Origin: Aristolochia californica
Lineage: Eukaryota; Streptophyta; Magnoliopsida; Piperales; Aristolochiaceae
Direction of reading: 5' to 3'
Assembly: GCA_029961685.1 (NCBI GenBank)
Contig: JARWKL010000014.1
Span: 26,757,137-26,821,136, forward strand
DNA: 64,000 nt
The notes under the pieces are model-generated. The model was not told the origin of the DNA. It did no database searches and was given only the letters and a program-made list of their open reading frames with translations. Position 1 is the first letter of the stretch. Every line of letters begins with the position of its first letter. The position numbers and the translations under genes were made by a program. Shown piece after piece: positions 10,943 through 22,393 of this stretch.

Positions 10943-11250
10943 TGAAAAATAGGTGATTTGGGGAGAAAATGGATTTCTGGAAGAGAGGCAGCTTTGCTGC
11001 CTTGGAATCCGAGCCAGAAAGGCCCTTCTTTCTTCTTTATAATCAGGTTTAAGTGAAATTTTACAATAGGACAAAAATGCCCCTCAATACTCAAAATTAC
11101 ATATCTTCTAAAATACACGTCTAAATTGAATGAAAATTTAACTAGAGATAAAATAAGACATTCTCTATCTAATAGCCATACTATAAGAGAAAAATGTACT
11201 ATTGAAAATATAATAAATTACCAAAATACCCCTGAACTTGTATTTTAGCA
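10943..11250 (-). repeat. Copia 3' LTR
   Basis: 308 bp, reading TGCTAAAATACAAG to TATTTTTCA on minus. It differs from the 5' LTR by scattered substitutions and an about 12-bp deletion of a repeated AGAAAATAGA-like segment near the start. Confidence 0.9.
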
Positions 11251-11257
11251 CTCCCCC

Positions 11258-12063
11258 TCAAGCTGGAGAGTAGATATCAAACAATCTCAGCTTGTCACTA
11301 AAGGATACATGTTCACGTCTCCCCAAAGGCTTGATAAATATATCTCCCAACTGGTCTGAAGATTTTACATAAGGAGTTACCACTTTGTTGCTGGCAATAA
11401 AAATGGTTGTCTGGTTGTCACAATTCATAACCATAGGGTCAGGTAACATAAAACCAAACTCAAGAAGCACAGACTTAATCCACATAAGCTCACTAATTGT
11501 ATGAGCCATTGCTCAATACTCGGCCTTTGCACTGGACCTAGCCACAACTGTTTTTTTCTTACTTTTCTAACTTATCAAGTTACCTCCAACAAAACAACAG
11601 TAGCCTGATGTAGAACATCTATCCATCTTACACCCAGCATAATTAGCATCAGAATACCCAAGTACATCAATTTTCCCATTATGAGTATACAGAAGACCTT
11701 TTCTAGGTGCACCCTTCGAGTACTTCAAAATCCTCTGAGCAGCTTCTAAATGGACTTTTTGAGGATTTTCCATGAACTGGCTCACAACTCCCACAACAAA
11801 TGAAATATCCGGCCTGGTAACTATAGCATAGATCAGTTTACCTACTAACCGTCGGTATTGAGTTTTATCCTCGAGTGTAGGACCATGGGTGTCATGTAGA
11901 TTATGATTTACTTCCATGGGGGTGTCTATAGGTCTAGCACCTAATAAACCATACTCCTGTAACATATCCAATATATATTTTCTCTGAGAAAGAATAATAC
12001 CTCGCTTGCTACGAGCGACTTCAATGCCAAAGAAGTACTTGAGAGAGCCCAAATCCTTAGTCT
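11258..12063 (-). pseudogene. Copia RT C-terminal part and RNase H (broken)
   Basis: The long open part (11567-12052) carries the Copia RT end (GSLKYFFGIEVARS, ILSQRKYILDML, YRRLVGKLIYAIVTRPDI) and then the RNase H start (LGYSDANYAGC, STSGYCCFVGGNLIS). A stop separates this from 11258-11509, which holds the RNase H end (WIKSVLLEFGF, CDNQTTIFIASN) and the terminal DKLRLFDIY next to the polypurine tract. The D-E-D residues cannot all be followed because the E-containing segment near 11530 is broken. Confidence 0.85.
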
Positions 12064-12356
12064 AAAAATGTGCGGCCAAATATTGTTTAACTTCTGTAAT
12101 ACCATCAAAATCATCACCAGATAACACAATGTCATCCACATAGACAACCAAAATCACCACACCAGTCTTCCTTTTAAGTAGGAAAATAGAATGCTCACAA
12201 TGACTCCTATAGAACCCAAATTGTAGTACCACATCACTAAACTTTTCAAACCAGGCCCATGGACTATGTTTAAGTCCATAAGTAGCCTTCTGTAGCTTAC
12301 ACACCTTTTTGTCTCCCCCTGAGCAACATACCGAGGAGGTTGCTCCATATACACTT
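12062..12356 (-). pseudogene. Copia RT middle part
   Basis: Contains CKLQKATYGLKHSPWAWF and the catalytic YVDDIV (near 12140), intact at the residue level. The upstream RT part is displaced to 13872-13998 by the LINE inserted right after the EEVYME codons. A frameshift near 12310 also breaks continuity. Confidence 0.85.
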
Positions 12357-13871
12357 TTTTTTTTTAGATAAATGCGTAGATGTATTACGAGAGAAGAGAG
12401 GTTACAAACCTTGCTAGCTAGAAAGACTTTTCCTCCACAACAAGATGTTGGAGGGAAATGCCCTTTTTCACTTGAATGTTGGCTAAATGATTAGCCGATC
12501 TTGGAACATGATTCCACTTACATTGTAAAACAGAAATTAACTTACAAATTTCATCAAATAACACCCAATGACGCCAAGGAGGTTTAGATGGCTTCGTGCA
12601 CCAACTGATAATGACTTTAGAATCACCCTCAACTAAGAGAACACCCTCCTTTTTTTGCTTGAATAGTTTCAGCCCGTTGTACCGCCCATGTAACTCAGCA
12701 CTTGTGGAGTCAGAAATACCAATTGGGCCCCCATATGTGAAGAGAAGGTTTGCATTTTCATCGTGTATTACACTTCCGTATCCAGCTGGACCCGGACATC
12801 CAAGAGCACTTCCATCAAAATTTAGCTTAAAGTGGCCTGGAGGGGGTTTAGACCATTCAACCATTTCTGGATTTTTTGTCGGAGAAACCATTTCTGCAAT
12901 AGTTTGCCAATTTCCACGCAAGTTTGCCCCTTGCAAATTGCAAAATTCCTTTCACAAGAGAACCCAAGAGGATACTTGCCCAATAATTCGGTCACATAGA
13001 ATTTTCCGAAGGAGAGACTTCTAATTGAATTTTCTATTATTCTTTTCTTTCCATAAATTCCACGCTATGTGGCCAACACGACAAGAAATTAATATTTTTC
13101 CCAACTTAGGGAGACGAGCGCTGACCAAAGTGAGGATTGTGTTATGTAAGTCTTGCGATGGGCAATATAAAATTCCAATTTTGTTCATTAATTCGGTCTA
13201 GATCCAATGTGCATATTCACATTGCAATAGGGTGTGATTTGCAATTTCAGGAGAGGTATTGCAAAACGGGCACAGAGAATTTGGAACATTAGTGCATCTT
13301 CTTTGTAAAGCGTCTGAAGTTAAAATTTTCTTACGGGAAATAGTCCAGATAAAGAACTTTACGCGAGGAGGAACATGCAAGGACCATGCAAAGGCAGCTG
13401 GATGTGTTGCTTGGGGAGTCGGGTACAAGATTATGTGGTGATACGCAGAAGCGGTAGAGAACATACCTTGCTTGTTCGGCGTCCAAATAAGTGAATCGGG
13501 TGAGTTTTTTATTTTCACTTCGGAGAGCTGTTTGACCAGGTCAATTGCTTCCAGAGCTTCGGTGTCATTCAACGCTCGCCTGAGATGTAAGTTCCAGTCG
13601 CCTGAGGCCTGCCTATGGTCTGAAACCATTGTATTTTGAGGAATACGTTCATGGCTATCCTTTAGGCAGCTTGAGCCAAACCACCAATCCGTCCAGAACA
13701 AAGTTTTCCTGCCACAACCGATATAGCATTTGACCGCAAACTTGAGGATAGGTAGGAGTTGGGCGATTTTCTTCCACACGGGAGATAACTTGTAGAGTCT
13801 TCCCCCGTCCACCCACCACCCATAGCCTTTCCCAGTTTTAATTTTTACCATTTGGCACCATAACAGATTGG
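12357..13871 (-). mobile_element. 5'-truncated LINE nested in the Copia RT gene
   Basis: 1.5-kb minus-strand LINE with its poly-A tail at the left (T run to 12365). It is bounded by 15-bp duplications GCTCCATATACACTT at 12342-12356 and 13872-13886. It encodes the end of ORF2: the RVT zinc-binding domain (VPPRVKFFIW, CPFCNTSPEIANHTLLQC, near 13200-13400) and an RNase H domain (HFKLNFDGS near 12845; GPIGISDSTSAEL; VEGDSKVIISWC; NHLA near 12490), ending at 12418. The RNase H frame is open for 172 codons, so this is a relatively young copy. It lacks endonuclease and the RT core. Confidence 0.92.
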
Positions 13872-13998
13872 GCTCCATATACACTTCCTCGTGTAGATCA
13901 CCATATAAAAAGGCATTCTTCACATCGAATTGAAAGAAAGGCAAACCCTTATTAACAGCCACGGATATTAAGATACGTACAGAAGTAAGTTGGGCCAC
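13872..13998 (-). pseudogene. Copia RT N-terminal part
   Basis: Reads MAQLTSVRILISVAVNKG and then FQFDVKNAFLYGDLHEEVYME, the first conserved RT block with its catalytic aspartate in FDVKNAF. The frame then runs directly into antisense-free LINE sequence at 13871, giving one long composite open frame that is not a real protein. Confidence 0.85.
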
Positions 13999-13999
13999 A

Positions 14000-15600
14000 G
14001 GAGAGCGTGTCTCAAAGACATCAACTCCAAAAGTCTGCGTATACCCTTTCGCTACCAGCTAAGCTTTGTACCGTTCAATAGAGCCATCAACGTTATATTT
14101 GATAGTATAAACCCAACGACACCCCACAATAGCTGCTCATGCAGGTGGATCACATAGATTCCATGTTCCCCGAGACACCAAAGCACTCATCTCATCATCC
14201 ATAGCTTGTTTCCATTCTGGAAAGCACAAGGCTTCCTACACTGAACGATGTATATGGGAAGTAGACAATGAAATAACAAAGGATTTGAAGGATGGAGACA
14301 AAAAATCAAGTGACACATATTTAGATATCGGATGAGAAGTACAAGACCGTTTACCTTTTCGTAGACTAATAGGCAGGTCCAAATCAGAGACCACAGGATC
14401 TACAGGCAATGAGGAAGTTGGTGGATCATGAGAAGAGAACTTTGTAGAAGTATCTGCTGGAGGCCCTACAGGAGTACGAGAGCGACGGCTGTAAACACGA
14501 AGAGGCAATGAAGAACTCGATGACGCTGGTACATGCAAAACTGCAATAGGAACAAGATAGTTTGAAGGAGATTCAGGTGATATAGGAAGCTCAGTAGATG
14601 ATGAAAAATATGGAGTATGTTAAAAAAAGGTCACATCGGCTGATACATGCTTTCCGTCGAAAAGGATCATAACATTTGTACCCTTTTTGTTGACAAGAAT
14701 ATCCCAAAAAAACACATTTGACAGACCGAGGTGACAACTTATCGACCGAAGTTCCAAGCATATGAACAAAACAGGTACATCCAAAAATACGAGGAACCAC
14801 ACCAAACAATTTACAATTAGGTTTTAAAAGCTAAACTGGAACTTGACCACTCAAAACAGTTGAGGGCATACGATTAACCAAGTAGCACGAAGTTAAACTG
14901 ACCTCCCCAAAAAGATTTAGGAACATTCATATGCAATAATAATGTCCTTGTAACCTCAAGGAGATGTCTATTTTTACGTTCAGCAACCTCATTTTGTTGT
15001 GGTGTATAAGGGCAGGATGTTTAATGGGTAATACCATGAGAATCACAAACTACTGAAAATTTAAGGTTAAGATATTCCAAACCATTGTCAGTACGAAGTG
15101 CATGAACATATGCACCAAATTGATTTTTAATTTCATTGAAAAATTTAAGGAATACATCAAATACTTCGGACTTCTCCCGTAGGAGATACACCCAAGTGAC
15201 TCTACTAAAATCATCAATGAACGACACAAAATACTTAAAACCAAATGGGCTAGGAACCCGACATGGACCCTATACATCAGAGTGGACTAATTCAAACAAC
15301 TTGGTGCTTTGACTAGAACTAACTGGGAAACTGGGGCGACGATGCTTTCCCAGCTGACAGGATTCGGAATCAAATGAAATATCGGCTAGCAGAGAAGGAA
15401 AAGACTGACGCAACTTAGTTGATAAGGGATGTCCCAAGTGTAGGTGCCACAAGTAAAAAGAATCTATAGTAGTGAGAGCTACTGCTAGATAAACGGATAC
15501 ATCATCTAGCATGTAGAGCCCTCCCTTCTCATGTCCTGAACCAATCGTCTTCTTCGTCTGCAAGTCCTGGAAAACACAAGAAGTAGGATAAAGGTTATTG
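14000..15600 (-). pseudogene. Copia integrase and linker (broken)
   Basis: Minus-strand blocks in order. The GAG-pre-integrase motif LWHLHLGHPLSTKLRQ and SCQLGKH lie near 15350-15450. The catalytic-core motif FIDDFSRVTWVYLL, then LRTDNGLEY, lies near 15050-15225. FGCTCFVH and CVFLGYSCQQKGYKCYDP lie near 14660-14790, and a Ser/Pro-rich linker is at 14236-14538. Frameshifts and stops fall between each block. This enzyme would insert element cDNA into the genome; this copy cannot be made whole. Confidence 0.85.
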
Positions 15601-16640
15601 AACAGTTAAAGGATTTAGTTATATGACTCACAAACAAGAGATTAACTGGAAACTTTGGTACAAATGAAACAGAATCTAAGGATATGTGTGGAGTAGTGCG
15701 AACTATACCCTCCCCCTGAATGGGAGAGGTGGATCCATCAGCTAAAGTAACTCGACGATATGAATGAGATGAACTAATAGACTGAAATAGAGAGGGCATA
15801 CCTGACATGTGTGTAGAGGCTCCTGAATCAATGATCCAAGAGGGGGAATGAGACACATTTAGTGCATTCATACCTGTACTAGCCATCGTGGCGCTCGCTG
15901 AGGAACAAGGAGGAATCTCAATAGTCTGAGAAGCAATAGATGAAGCAGTCAGTTGACCCAGTCGTTGTAATAACTGCTGAATTTCCTCATATGATCTAGT
16001 GTGTGAGGAGGCGTCCTTATCTATGACTATAGAATTGGCCCAGGTAGGTTTACCAAATTTGTCCCAGCATTTCTTAGTAATATGATTAGTCCTACCACAA
16101 TAAACACATTTCAATCCCCCCGATCATTTCGGCCACAACCACGGGTTGTGTAATAGTGACCTCTACCTCTATTATTACCACTATGAAATTGACCATTGAG
16201 CTTACCAGTAGAAGATTGAAGGTTAAGATCAGCTGCTTCTGAGAGGGCTCCACCTGACTCATTCTTATTTACAACTACACCTTCAGCTCGAACAACTCTG
16301 TTAAAAGCTTGCTCAAGAGTAGTCACATCCTCATTAACCAACAATTGGGCTCTAATAGCATCATACTCATGCCCCAAACCATCCAAAAACCGGGCTACTT
16401 GAATCTAATTTTCTTTCTTACAGATGTCTTCAACATTCATAGTAAAATGATGGAATGTACTAATCTCCTGTAGTACTCCCCTCATCTCAGTGAAATAATC
16501 TGTCACTGATCTACCTCCACGCTTTATATTAAAAAACTTCACATATAACTCATAGATCCTTGATAAATTACTTTATTGAGACAAAATGGAAGCCAATGTA
16601 GTCCACATTGCCTTAGCAGTATTGCAATTCAAAATCTGAT
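15506..16640 (-). pseudogene. Copia gag C-terminus, zinc knuckle and protease
   Basis: Gag core in 16111-16386 (MDGLGHEYDAIRAQLL, VTTLEQAFNRVVRAEG, RGRGHYYTTRG) is followed by a complete CCHC knuckle at about 16070-16114 (CVYCGRTNHITKKC). The aspartic protease motif WIIDSGASTHMSG lies near 15810-15845 with catalytic D intact. One frameshift divides the gag core from the knuckle. The gag start lies to the right of the nested LINE at 16642-16980. Confidence 0.85.
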
Positions 16641-16641
16641 C

Positions 16642-16980
16642 GGAATTACATGGCTTGCTCAACGGGCTGAAACTCTTCAAACAAAAAAAGGACGGTGCTC
16701 TCTTGATTGAAGGGGATTCTCAAGTTATTATAAATTGGTGCTCCAAGCCTTCAAAACCTCTTTGGCGTCATTGGAAGATTTATGATGAAATCTGTAATTT
16801 AACTTCTGATTTATTATGTACTTGGAAACATGTACCAAGATCTGCTAATCATTTAGCCGATGTTCAAGCTAAAAAAGGCGTTACCCTCCAACATCTTGTT
16901 GTGGAGGAAATGTCTTTTTAGTTTTTTAGTTTGTATTTTATCTCTTTTGAATGCATTTACAACTCTTCTCAAAAAAAAAA
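16642..16980 (+). mobile_element. Short 5'-truncated LINE nested in Copia gag
   Basis: 339-bp plus-strand insertion with A tail at 16971-16980. The sequence AATTCAAAATCTGATC occurs on both sides (16626-16641 and 16979-16994, the leading A's overlapping the tail). It encodes only the last part of the LINE RNase H (GLKLFKQKKDGALLIEGDS, INWCSKPSKPLWRHW, NHLADVQAKKG) through its stop at 16921. It is in the opposite orientation to the host Copia and is open in frame. Confidence 0.92.
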
Positions 16981-17744
16981 TTCAAAATCTGATCATTAAA
17001 TCTGGATTTCATACTATTGACCAACCAGGTCATTACTAAATTATCTTCTGCCACCCAATCTTTTTGGGGATCATCATTTATATATTTTACCATTCTTCTA
17101 GCCCTCAAATACATCAAAACTGATCTAGACTAGTTTACATAATTTGATCCATTCAACCGGATCATAGTTATCTGAATAGACTGAGGAAATTTCACATCTG
17201 AGCTCTCAACAGTCCTTTGGACAACAACCCGTGTACTGGAATCAGCCATTAAATATCACCGAACACCACAATTCTGTACACTGTAGCGTCAATTAACCAA
17301 AGGGAAGCACTTTCCCCAAATTTCAATATTTGCGTAATCAAGTGGGCCCCACACCGAATTCAATTAGGGCAATGCAACACCCAATTCATTCAATTTAGAA
17401 CTAATAGTAATCAGCAATTGAGACCATAAATCAATGAAAGAATGACCTCATTGCAAGAAATCAAGATGGCGTAGGCTATATGGATGATGCCGCAAGCATT
17501 AGGTTGACGATGCAGACAGATTTGAGAAATTTTCTCAAATTGGGATCATTAAACACTTCTAAATCCCAACATTCAGTTAAATAGAAGCAGTAATCATTAG
17601 CCAATAGGCTACGATAGGCAGAAAAAGGGAAAAAATGAAAATTTTACCTTACTAGTCCAGAAATGAAGGAAAACCTTCAAGGAGATTGCCAAAAATGGAG
17701 AGAAGATCCACAAAATCCAAAGAAACTTGCCCAAGACTTGCGTT

Positions 17745-17759
17745 ATTGCTCTAATACCA
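17745..17759 (-). other. Copia primer-binding site
   Basis: On minus, TGGTATTAGAGCAATAA lies immediately inside the 5' LTR. It matches the plant initiator-Met tRNA-primed TGGTATCAGAGC with one change in the core. Confidence 0.8.
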
Positions 17760-18080
17760 TGAAAAATAGGTGATTTGGGGAGAAAATAGAAGAGAAAATG
17801 GATTTCTGGAAGAGAGGCAGCTTTGCTGCCTTGAAATCCGAGCCAGAAATGCCCTTCTTTATTCTTTATAATCAGGGTTTAAGTGAAATTTTACAATAGG
17901 ACAAAAATGCCCCTCAATAGTCAAAATTACATATCTCCTAAAATACATGTCTAAATTGAATGAAAATTTAACTAGAGATAAAATAAGACATTCTCTATCT
18001 AATAGCCATACTATAAGAGAAAAATGTAATATTGAAAATATAAGAAATGACCAAAATACCCCTGAACTTGTATTTTAACA
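17760..18080 (-). repeat. Copia 5' LTR
   Basis: 321 bp, TGTTAAAATACAAG to TATTTTTCA on minus, flanked by target duplication ACTTT. It should hold the element's promoter; I do not assign a specific TATA box. Confidence 0.9.
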
Positions 18081-18085
18081 ACTTT

Positions 18086-18276
18086 CATATACATATTATA
18101 AACCACAAATAAACCATAGTGGCCTAAAACGTGTAGTCCAAAAAAGTAACCTTTGATAAAACTGTCTCACAAAGATGTAGAATAAGCTAGCAACAGTTCC
18201 AACTAGTTAACTGGATACTCGATTCAAGAAGAACAACAAGTAAAGGAAAGTTGATAAAAAACATGTGAAGAGGTAC
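18086..18276 (-). other. Start of the gene's terminal intron, cut by the Copia
   Basis: GTACCTC follows the exon ending ATCCAACAG. Retaining this intron would add 29 codons and stop at about 18187. The Copia target duplication begins at 18081-18085. Confidence 0.7.
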
Positions 18277-21200
18277 CTGTTGGATCCATGACAAAGTAAT
18301 ATCTAACAAACTCTGATCCAGAAGAAACTGTCCTACTGCATGCAGAACTTCACATGCTAGCTCATTAGAAATTTGATCAAGAACTGGACCAGATCTATCC
18401 ATCAGCTTCACGAGCAAGACATCATCTCCTGTAGATAACAACTCAGCATATGCAGAATACACATCACCAGCATGAAGCGAATCCATGGCATGACTCCATG
18501 AAGACCAAAGTGGGCCTCTCTCTTTCATATTATCATCTTCAACAGATTCGGCAACTAATTCAGGAATGGCTCGAGCTCCAGTTCGAGAAGTTCCATTGTC
18601 TTCCCCAGCTACACGTATAGCTTCCAAAGTTTTCTCATCTTTTGATGCTTGCCAAACACTGCGAGCAGATGGCCCTTCACCAAGTCTAACAGGCCCTGGT
18701 CCTTTGTCCCATGCTCTTCTAGTGCCCACCTGATCCCCATCATTATCAGTTTTAGCCAATCTACCATCATTGGATGCACCTCCAAGACCTCTTCTGGAGC
18801 TTGTGGGTCCATTTCTTGAAGAAACATATGGATATGAATCATAGGCTTCAGAGATATCTGGTCTCCAGGGGGATTCTCGTCCCCTCATGCCTGAAACAAT
18901 GCCATCAGATGATAGGAATCTTTCACCAAATGGAATTCGTGCCCCTTCTCCAACCCTACCCAACTTTGAACTGAAGTCAGAGAGGCTGCTATATTTGCTT
19001 AAAGGCCTGCCAGGGCCTCCCTCAAACCCCATCATGAAATTATTGCCTCTCCTACCTGAGGATAGAGCCAAATCCTGTGCCATGTCCTCAACAATTCTTT
19101 CAAGACCCCGAACTCTGTTTTCTAGAGTGATCATGCTATCATGTGATCCACCCATGAAGTCCTGCAGTTCAGTAATATGTCAGAAAAATTTGTTCCAATA
19201 CATATTTAACAACGGAAGTTGAAGGCAACATAAGAACTTTCCAACTACATTGAGTGCGAGAATTCTATCCCAATCATACAAATTAAGGAGTGTTGAAGTT
19301 CGAATTTGTTTTAGTATGACTAAGATGCAGGAGAGGTGAAAAAAAGTTGTGGAAGCAGATCCAGCACAAGGTCTTAGTAATAAGTGAAATATTTTCAACA
19401 ATCTTACCATATTCCAGTGTATATAGACTGTCAGAAAAAAATAACTTTCCCCTAATTAGTGGGTTCTTATCCGATATGAGGGTGTATAGGTTTCCCTAAA
19501 ATGGTTCAGTCAATTTAACAGGGAAGGATTGGGCATTTCTTTGACTGAACAACAGAATATGATTACTTAAGTAAAATCAATCAGCCCGTGAGCACAGATA
19601 CAGTCAATGCATTCAAGTTACAACATTCAAATTACAACAGATTTTCTAGACAGACCTGCAACATATTCATAAGGTTTGCTTGCTGCCTCTCAAGTTGAGC
19701 CAATTGCCTTTGGATCGCCAGCCAATTTCCTTTATTATTCAAGAAGGCCCCTTCTGGCTGGCCATCTGCTCTAGCAAAACCAACACGAGCTCCAGCAGCG
19801 TCTCTCTGATTAATATCATTCCTCTCATCAACATCAATACCCCTTGTTTTCAGGTCTTTTCCTCTAAATACTCTTTGTTCGGTTAACCTATCCCGAGCAA
19901 ATTCATCAATTTCTGATAGTTTGTCATACATCCCTGATCTCTTATCTGGATTGTGATTCTTTACATTTGATTCACTAAATGCATCGCCATTTTGATTTAT
20001 ACTGCCCAAATTGGCACCATTCAGCTCTGACTCTTCTTCACCTTGTGAGTGGGATGAGTGCAGAGTTCTACGGGGTACGACAACCTCTACAGGTAAATCA
20101 CCTGAACCCGTAGCTTCCAGCTTTAGGAAGAAATCTGGATTCAATTCTTTGTCTGTCAATGCAGGAACTTTCTTTTTCAATATGCCAACTGTTGTATCAG
20201 AAATGCTTCTATCTTTCGGTTTAGATTGTGAATCAGTAATAGGGGGAGATCCAGAAGATCCATTCTTTGCTGATGAGTCAGATTTCCTATCAGATGGCAT
20301 AGTTTTTTGGCGATCCAACCTAGGTGACTCTGCTGGTTCTGACTTTTTTCCACCTGCAGATTTCATACAGACAAAATTAAAGCAACATAGAGGCAATTGA
20401 GAAATTCAGGGAGGGGAGTGAATTTATGGACAGCTGACCATGAGGTGCTGCTTTTATGTCCGCATTTCCATCTTCTCCTCTTTCAACAATCGTTTTCCAT
20501 CGCTGCAATGCTTCTGTCATGCTGTCTCTAACAGGTTTTACCTAAATATTAGATGACAAAAGTGTTAAAGATACTAGCTTGATGCTTTTAAAGAGGGTTA
20601 AATTGATGACTAACCAATAAAAGGACTTTAGAAATGGTATCCAAAAGGTACCTTGTCAAAACAGCAAGCCTCAAGCACTGTTATTGTTGAGGCAGCCCCA
20701 TCAGCAACCAAATGAGTAGAGTGAGATGCCAGGGAAATTAAAGTATCTGCTGCAGCTTTTCTGGTTGCCCAGTCAGTACTGTCAAGACATTCATGAATGC
20801 TTTGGAGCAGAGAAGACAAATTGTGTGGTGCAATACCTCCTACCTGCAGTAAAAACAATTGCAGCTTATCTATTTCAGTCATCTCTTTGAGAAGAAACCA
20901 GAATTTTCTATCTCAGGGGCATAAGTGTTGATTTTATTCAGTTTTTCAGGAGAGTAGTACCCACTAGACTTATGACTTCCAGATCAATGCTCCACAAAAA
21001 TGGCTTAAACCTTTTTTTCTTTTGAATGGCACAAAGGATAAAACTTGATAACTCCAACATTAAAAACAAAAAAACAAATTTCTGTCTAGGGGTGAACATC
21101 ATTATTAATTTTTGTTGCAGAATTATACAATTTTGCAGTACAATGAAAGTGATAAGCAAATTTTGTTTTTAAAAGAAAACAAAGAGAATGCTAGAAAAAG

Positions 21201-22393
21201 GGAAGGGAAAAGAATACAAAAGGGCCACAATGGCCCAAAAGAAAAAAACAAAGCAAAGCTACACAAGATATGAATCCTTAAGGTTTTAACAGCAGAAAGA
21301 AAAGAAAGTAGCAAGATAAGAAAACATCCTATCAAGATTGCTCCCGATGATCTCATATCAGACCATATAAGGACATGAGGAATTTGTTCAAAGTCCATTG
21401 AGCAAAAGTCGCATGAGATCTATCAGTATGTTATGTGCATAATATGGGAACAAGAACTGATCAAGTTTTACACATGAAACCTACTCATTATAAGAAGAAA
21501 CCTACCTTATCAAATACTGAAGGCCTAAAAAATCAATTGCACCTGTCTACAACCCGTTTAAAATACCGCTTCATTATGAACTAGGCCACACTCAAATTTC
21601 CAAGTAGTTCGAATAAGAAAAGGAGAAGTTAAACTTTTCTCCTCTAAACCCAAGTCAAATCTAGCCCATTTGAGAAAAATGTGAGCAACATCAAGGCGGG
21701 CCTAACCTGGGAGAGTTTCGAGACGACCGATAAAAGTGCAGCCTTAGCTAGAAAATTTTGGTTGTTAAGGTATTTGCAAATCCTGGGACACAGCTTCTGA
21801 AATGCAGCAATAGGCGGATCCCTTGAGCTTTCCACCATCTTAGCCAAGCACATGGCAGCTCCCGACTGAACCGCCTTATTTTGGTCATTAAGCGCCTCAA
21901 AGAGCGGCTTTACGAAGAGCGATATCATCGAGTTCGCGGCATCTCCACGGAGGTATTGGGCAACAAACGAGCCAATGGCATCACGGCAAGACTCCCGAAC
22001 GGCAGAATCCGAGTCTTTTAGGCGGCGAACGACCGTGGAGATGATTTTGGGGAGATGTGAGTAAGTGAGCTCGGGGCGGGAGGTGGCAAGAAGGGCGAGA
22101 AGTGAAAGTGAATCCTTTTTCACGGGGGTCTTGTTTGGGTCGGAGCAGGCATCGTAGAGGCAATTGAGGAGCATTGGCACCGCTTCGGGAGACATGGATT
22201 CTATAGTGGATTGGAGGTCAGATAGAGCGATTTGATGCGTATCTCGATCAGCCAGCTTGGAAATGGACGACAGAATCCGCTGTCTGAGCTCGATCATGGC
22301 AAAATGGGATGAGAGCGAAGACGAGGAAGAGGATTTTGCCGAAGAGGGTTTTGAAGAAGCTTTGGAGGGCGGTGTAGGATTGGCGTTAGACAT
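18277..22393 (-). CDS. TORTIFOLIA1/SPIRAL2-like microtubule-associated protein (last exon missing)
   Basis: Plant microtubule-binding protein of the TORTIFOLIA1 family; members bind cortical microtubules and affect the direction of cell growth. Exons on minus: 22393-21707, 20843-20652, 20541-20439, 20353-19656, 19161-18277. All join in frame with GT-AG introns to 855 codons. A Ser/Pro-rich start is followed by helical HEAT-type repeats over about residues 30-290 (MIELRQRIL, LPKIISTVVRRLKD, AVRESCRDAIGSF). The middle is polar. A coiled-coil segment lies at about 537-595 (NWLAIQRQLAQLERQ and ENRVRGLERIVEDM), and a conserved C-terminal block from about 775 contains WSSWSHAMDSLHAGD. Family members have one more short exon after IQQ at the last donor (18276/18275), which I cannot find in the window. 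Start choice: ATG 22393; an in-frame ATG at 22405 is also possible. Confidence 0.9.

Larger units (their letters stand above)
10943..18080 (-). mobile_element. Complete-structure Copia LTR retrotransposon with nested LINEs
   Basis: Minus-strand Copia with the order gag, protease, integrase, reverse transcriptase, RNase H. LTRs of 308 bp (10943-11250) and 321 bp (17760-18080) both run TG...CA. The primer-binding site, TGGTATTAGAGC on minus, abuts the right LTR. A polypurine tract, read CTCCCCCTCAAG on plus, abuts the left LTR. The 5-bp sequence ACTTT flanks both sides (10938-10942 and 18081-18085). Two LINEs are nested inside (12357-13871 and 16642-16980). All genes carry stops or frameshifts, so it is dead. 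It lies 196 bp beyond the last visible donor site of the TORTIFOLIA1-like gene, on the same strand as that gene. Confidence 0.93.

Noticed and set aside
12596..13024. 142-codon plus-strand open frame
   Set aside because: Antisense shadow of the LINE RNase H frame at 12418-12936.
13198..13998. A 266-codon minus-strand open frame that looks like one protein
   Set aside because: It is a fusion of the Copia RT start (13872-13998) with the inserted LINE zinc-binding domain across a target duplication.
20011..20400. 129-codon plus-strand open frame
   Set aside because: Exact antisense shadow of exon 4 of the TORTIFOLIA1-like gene.
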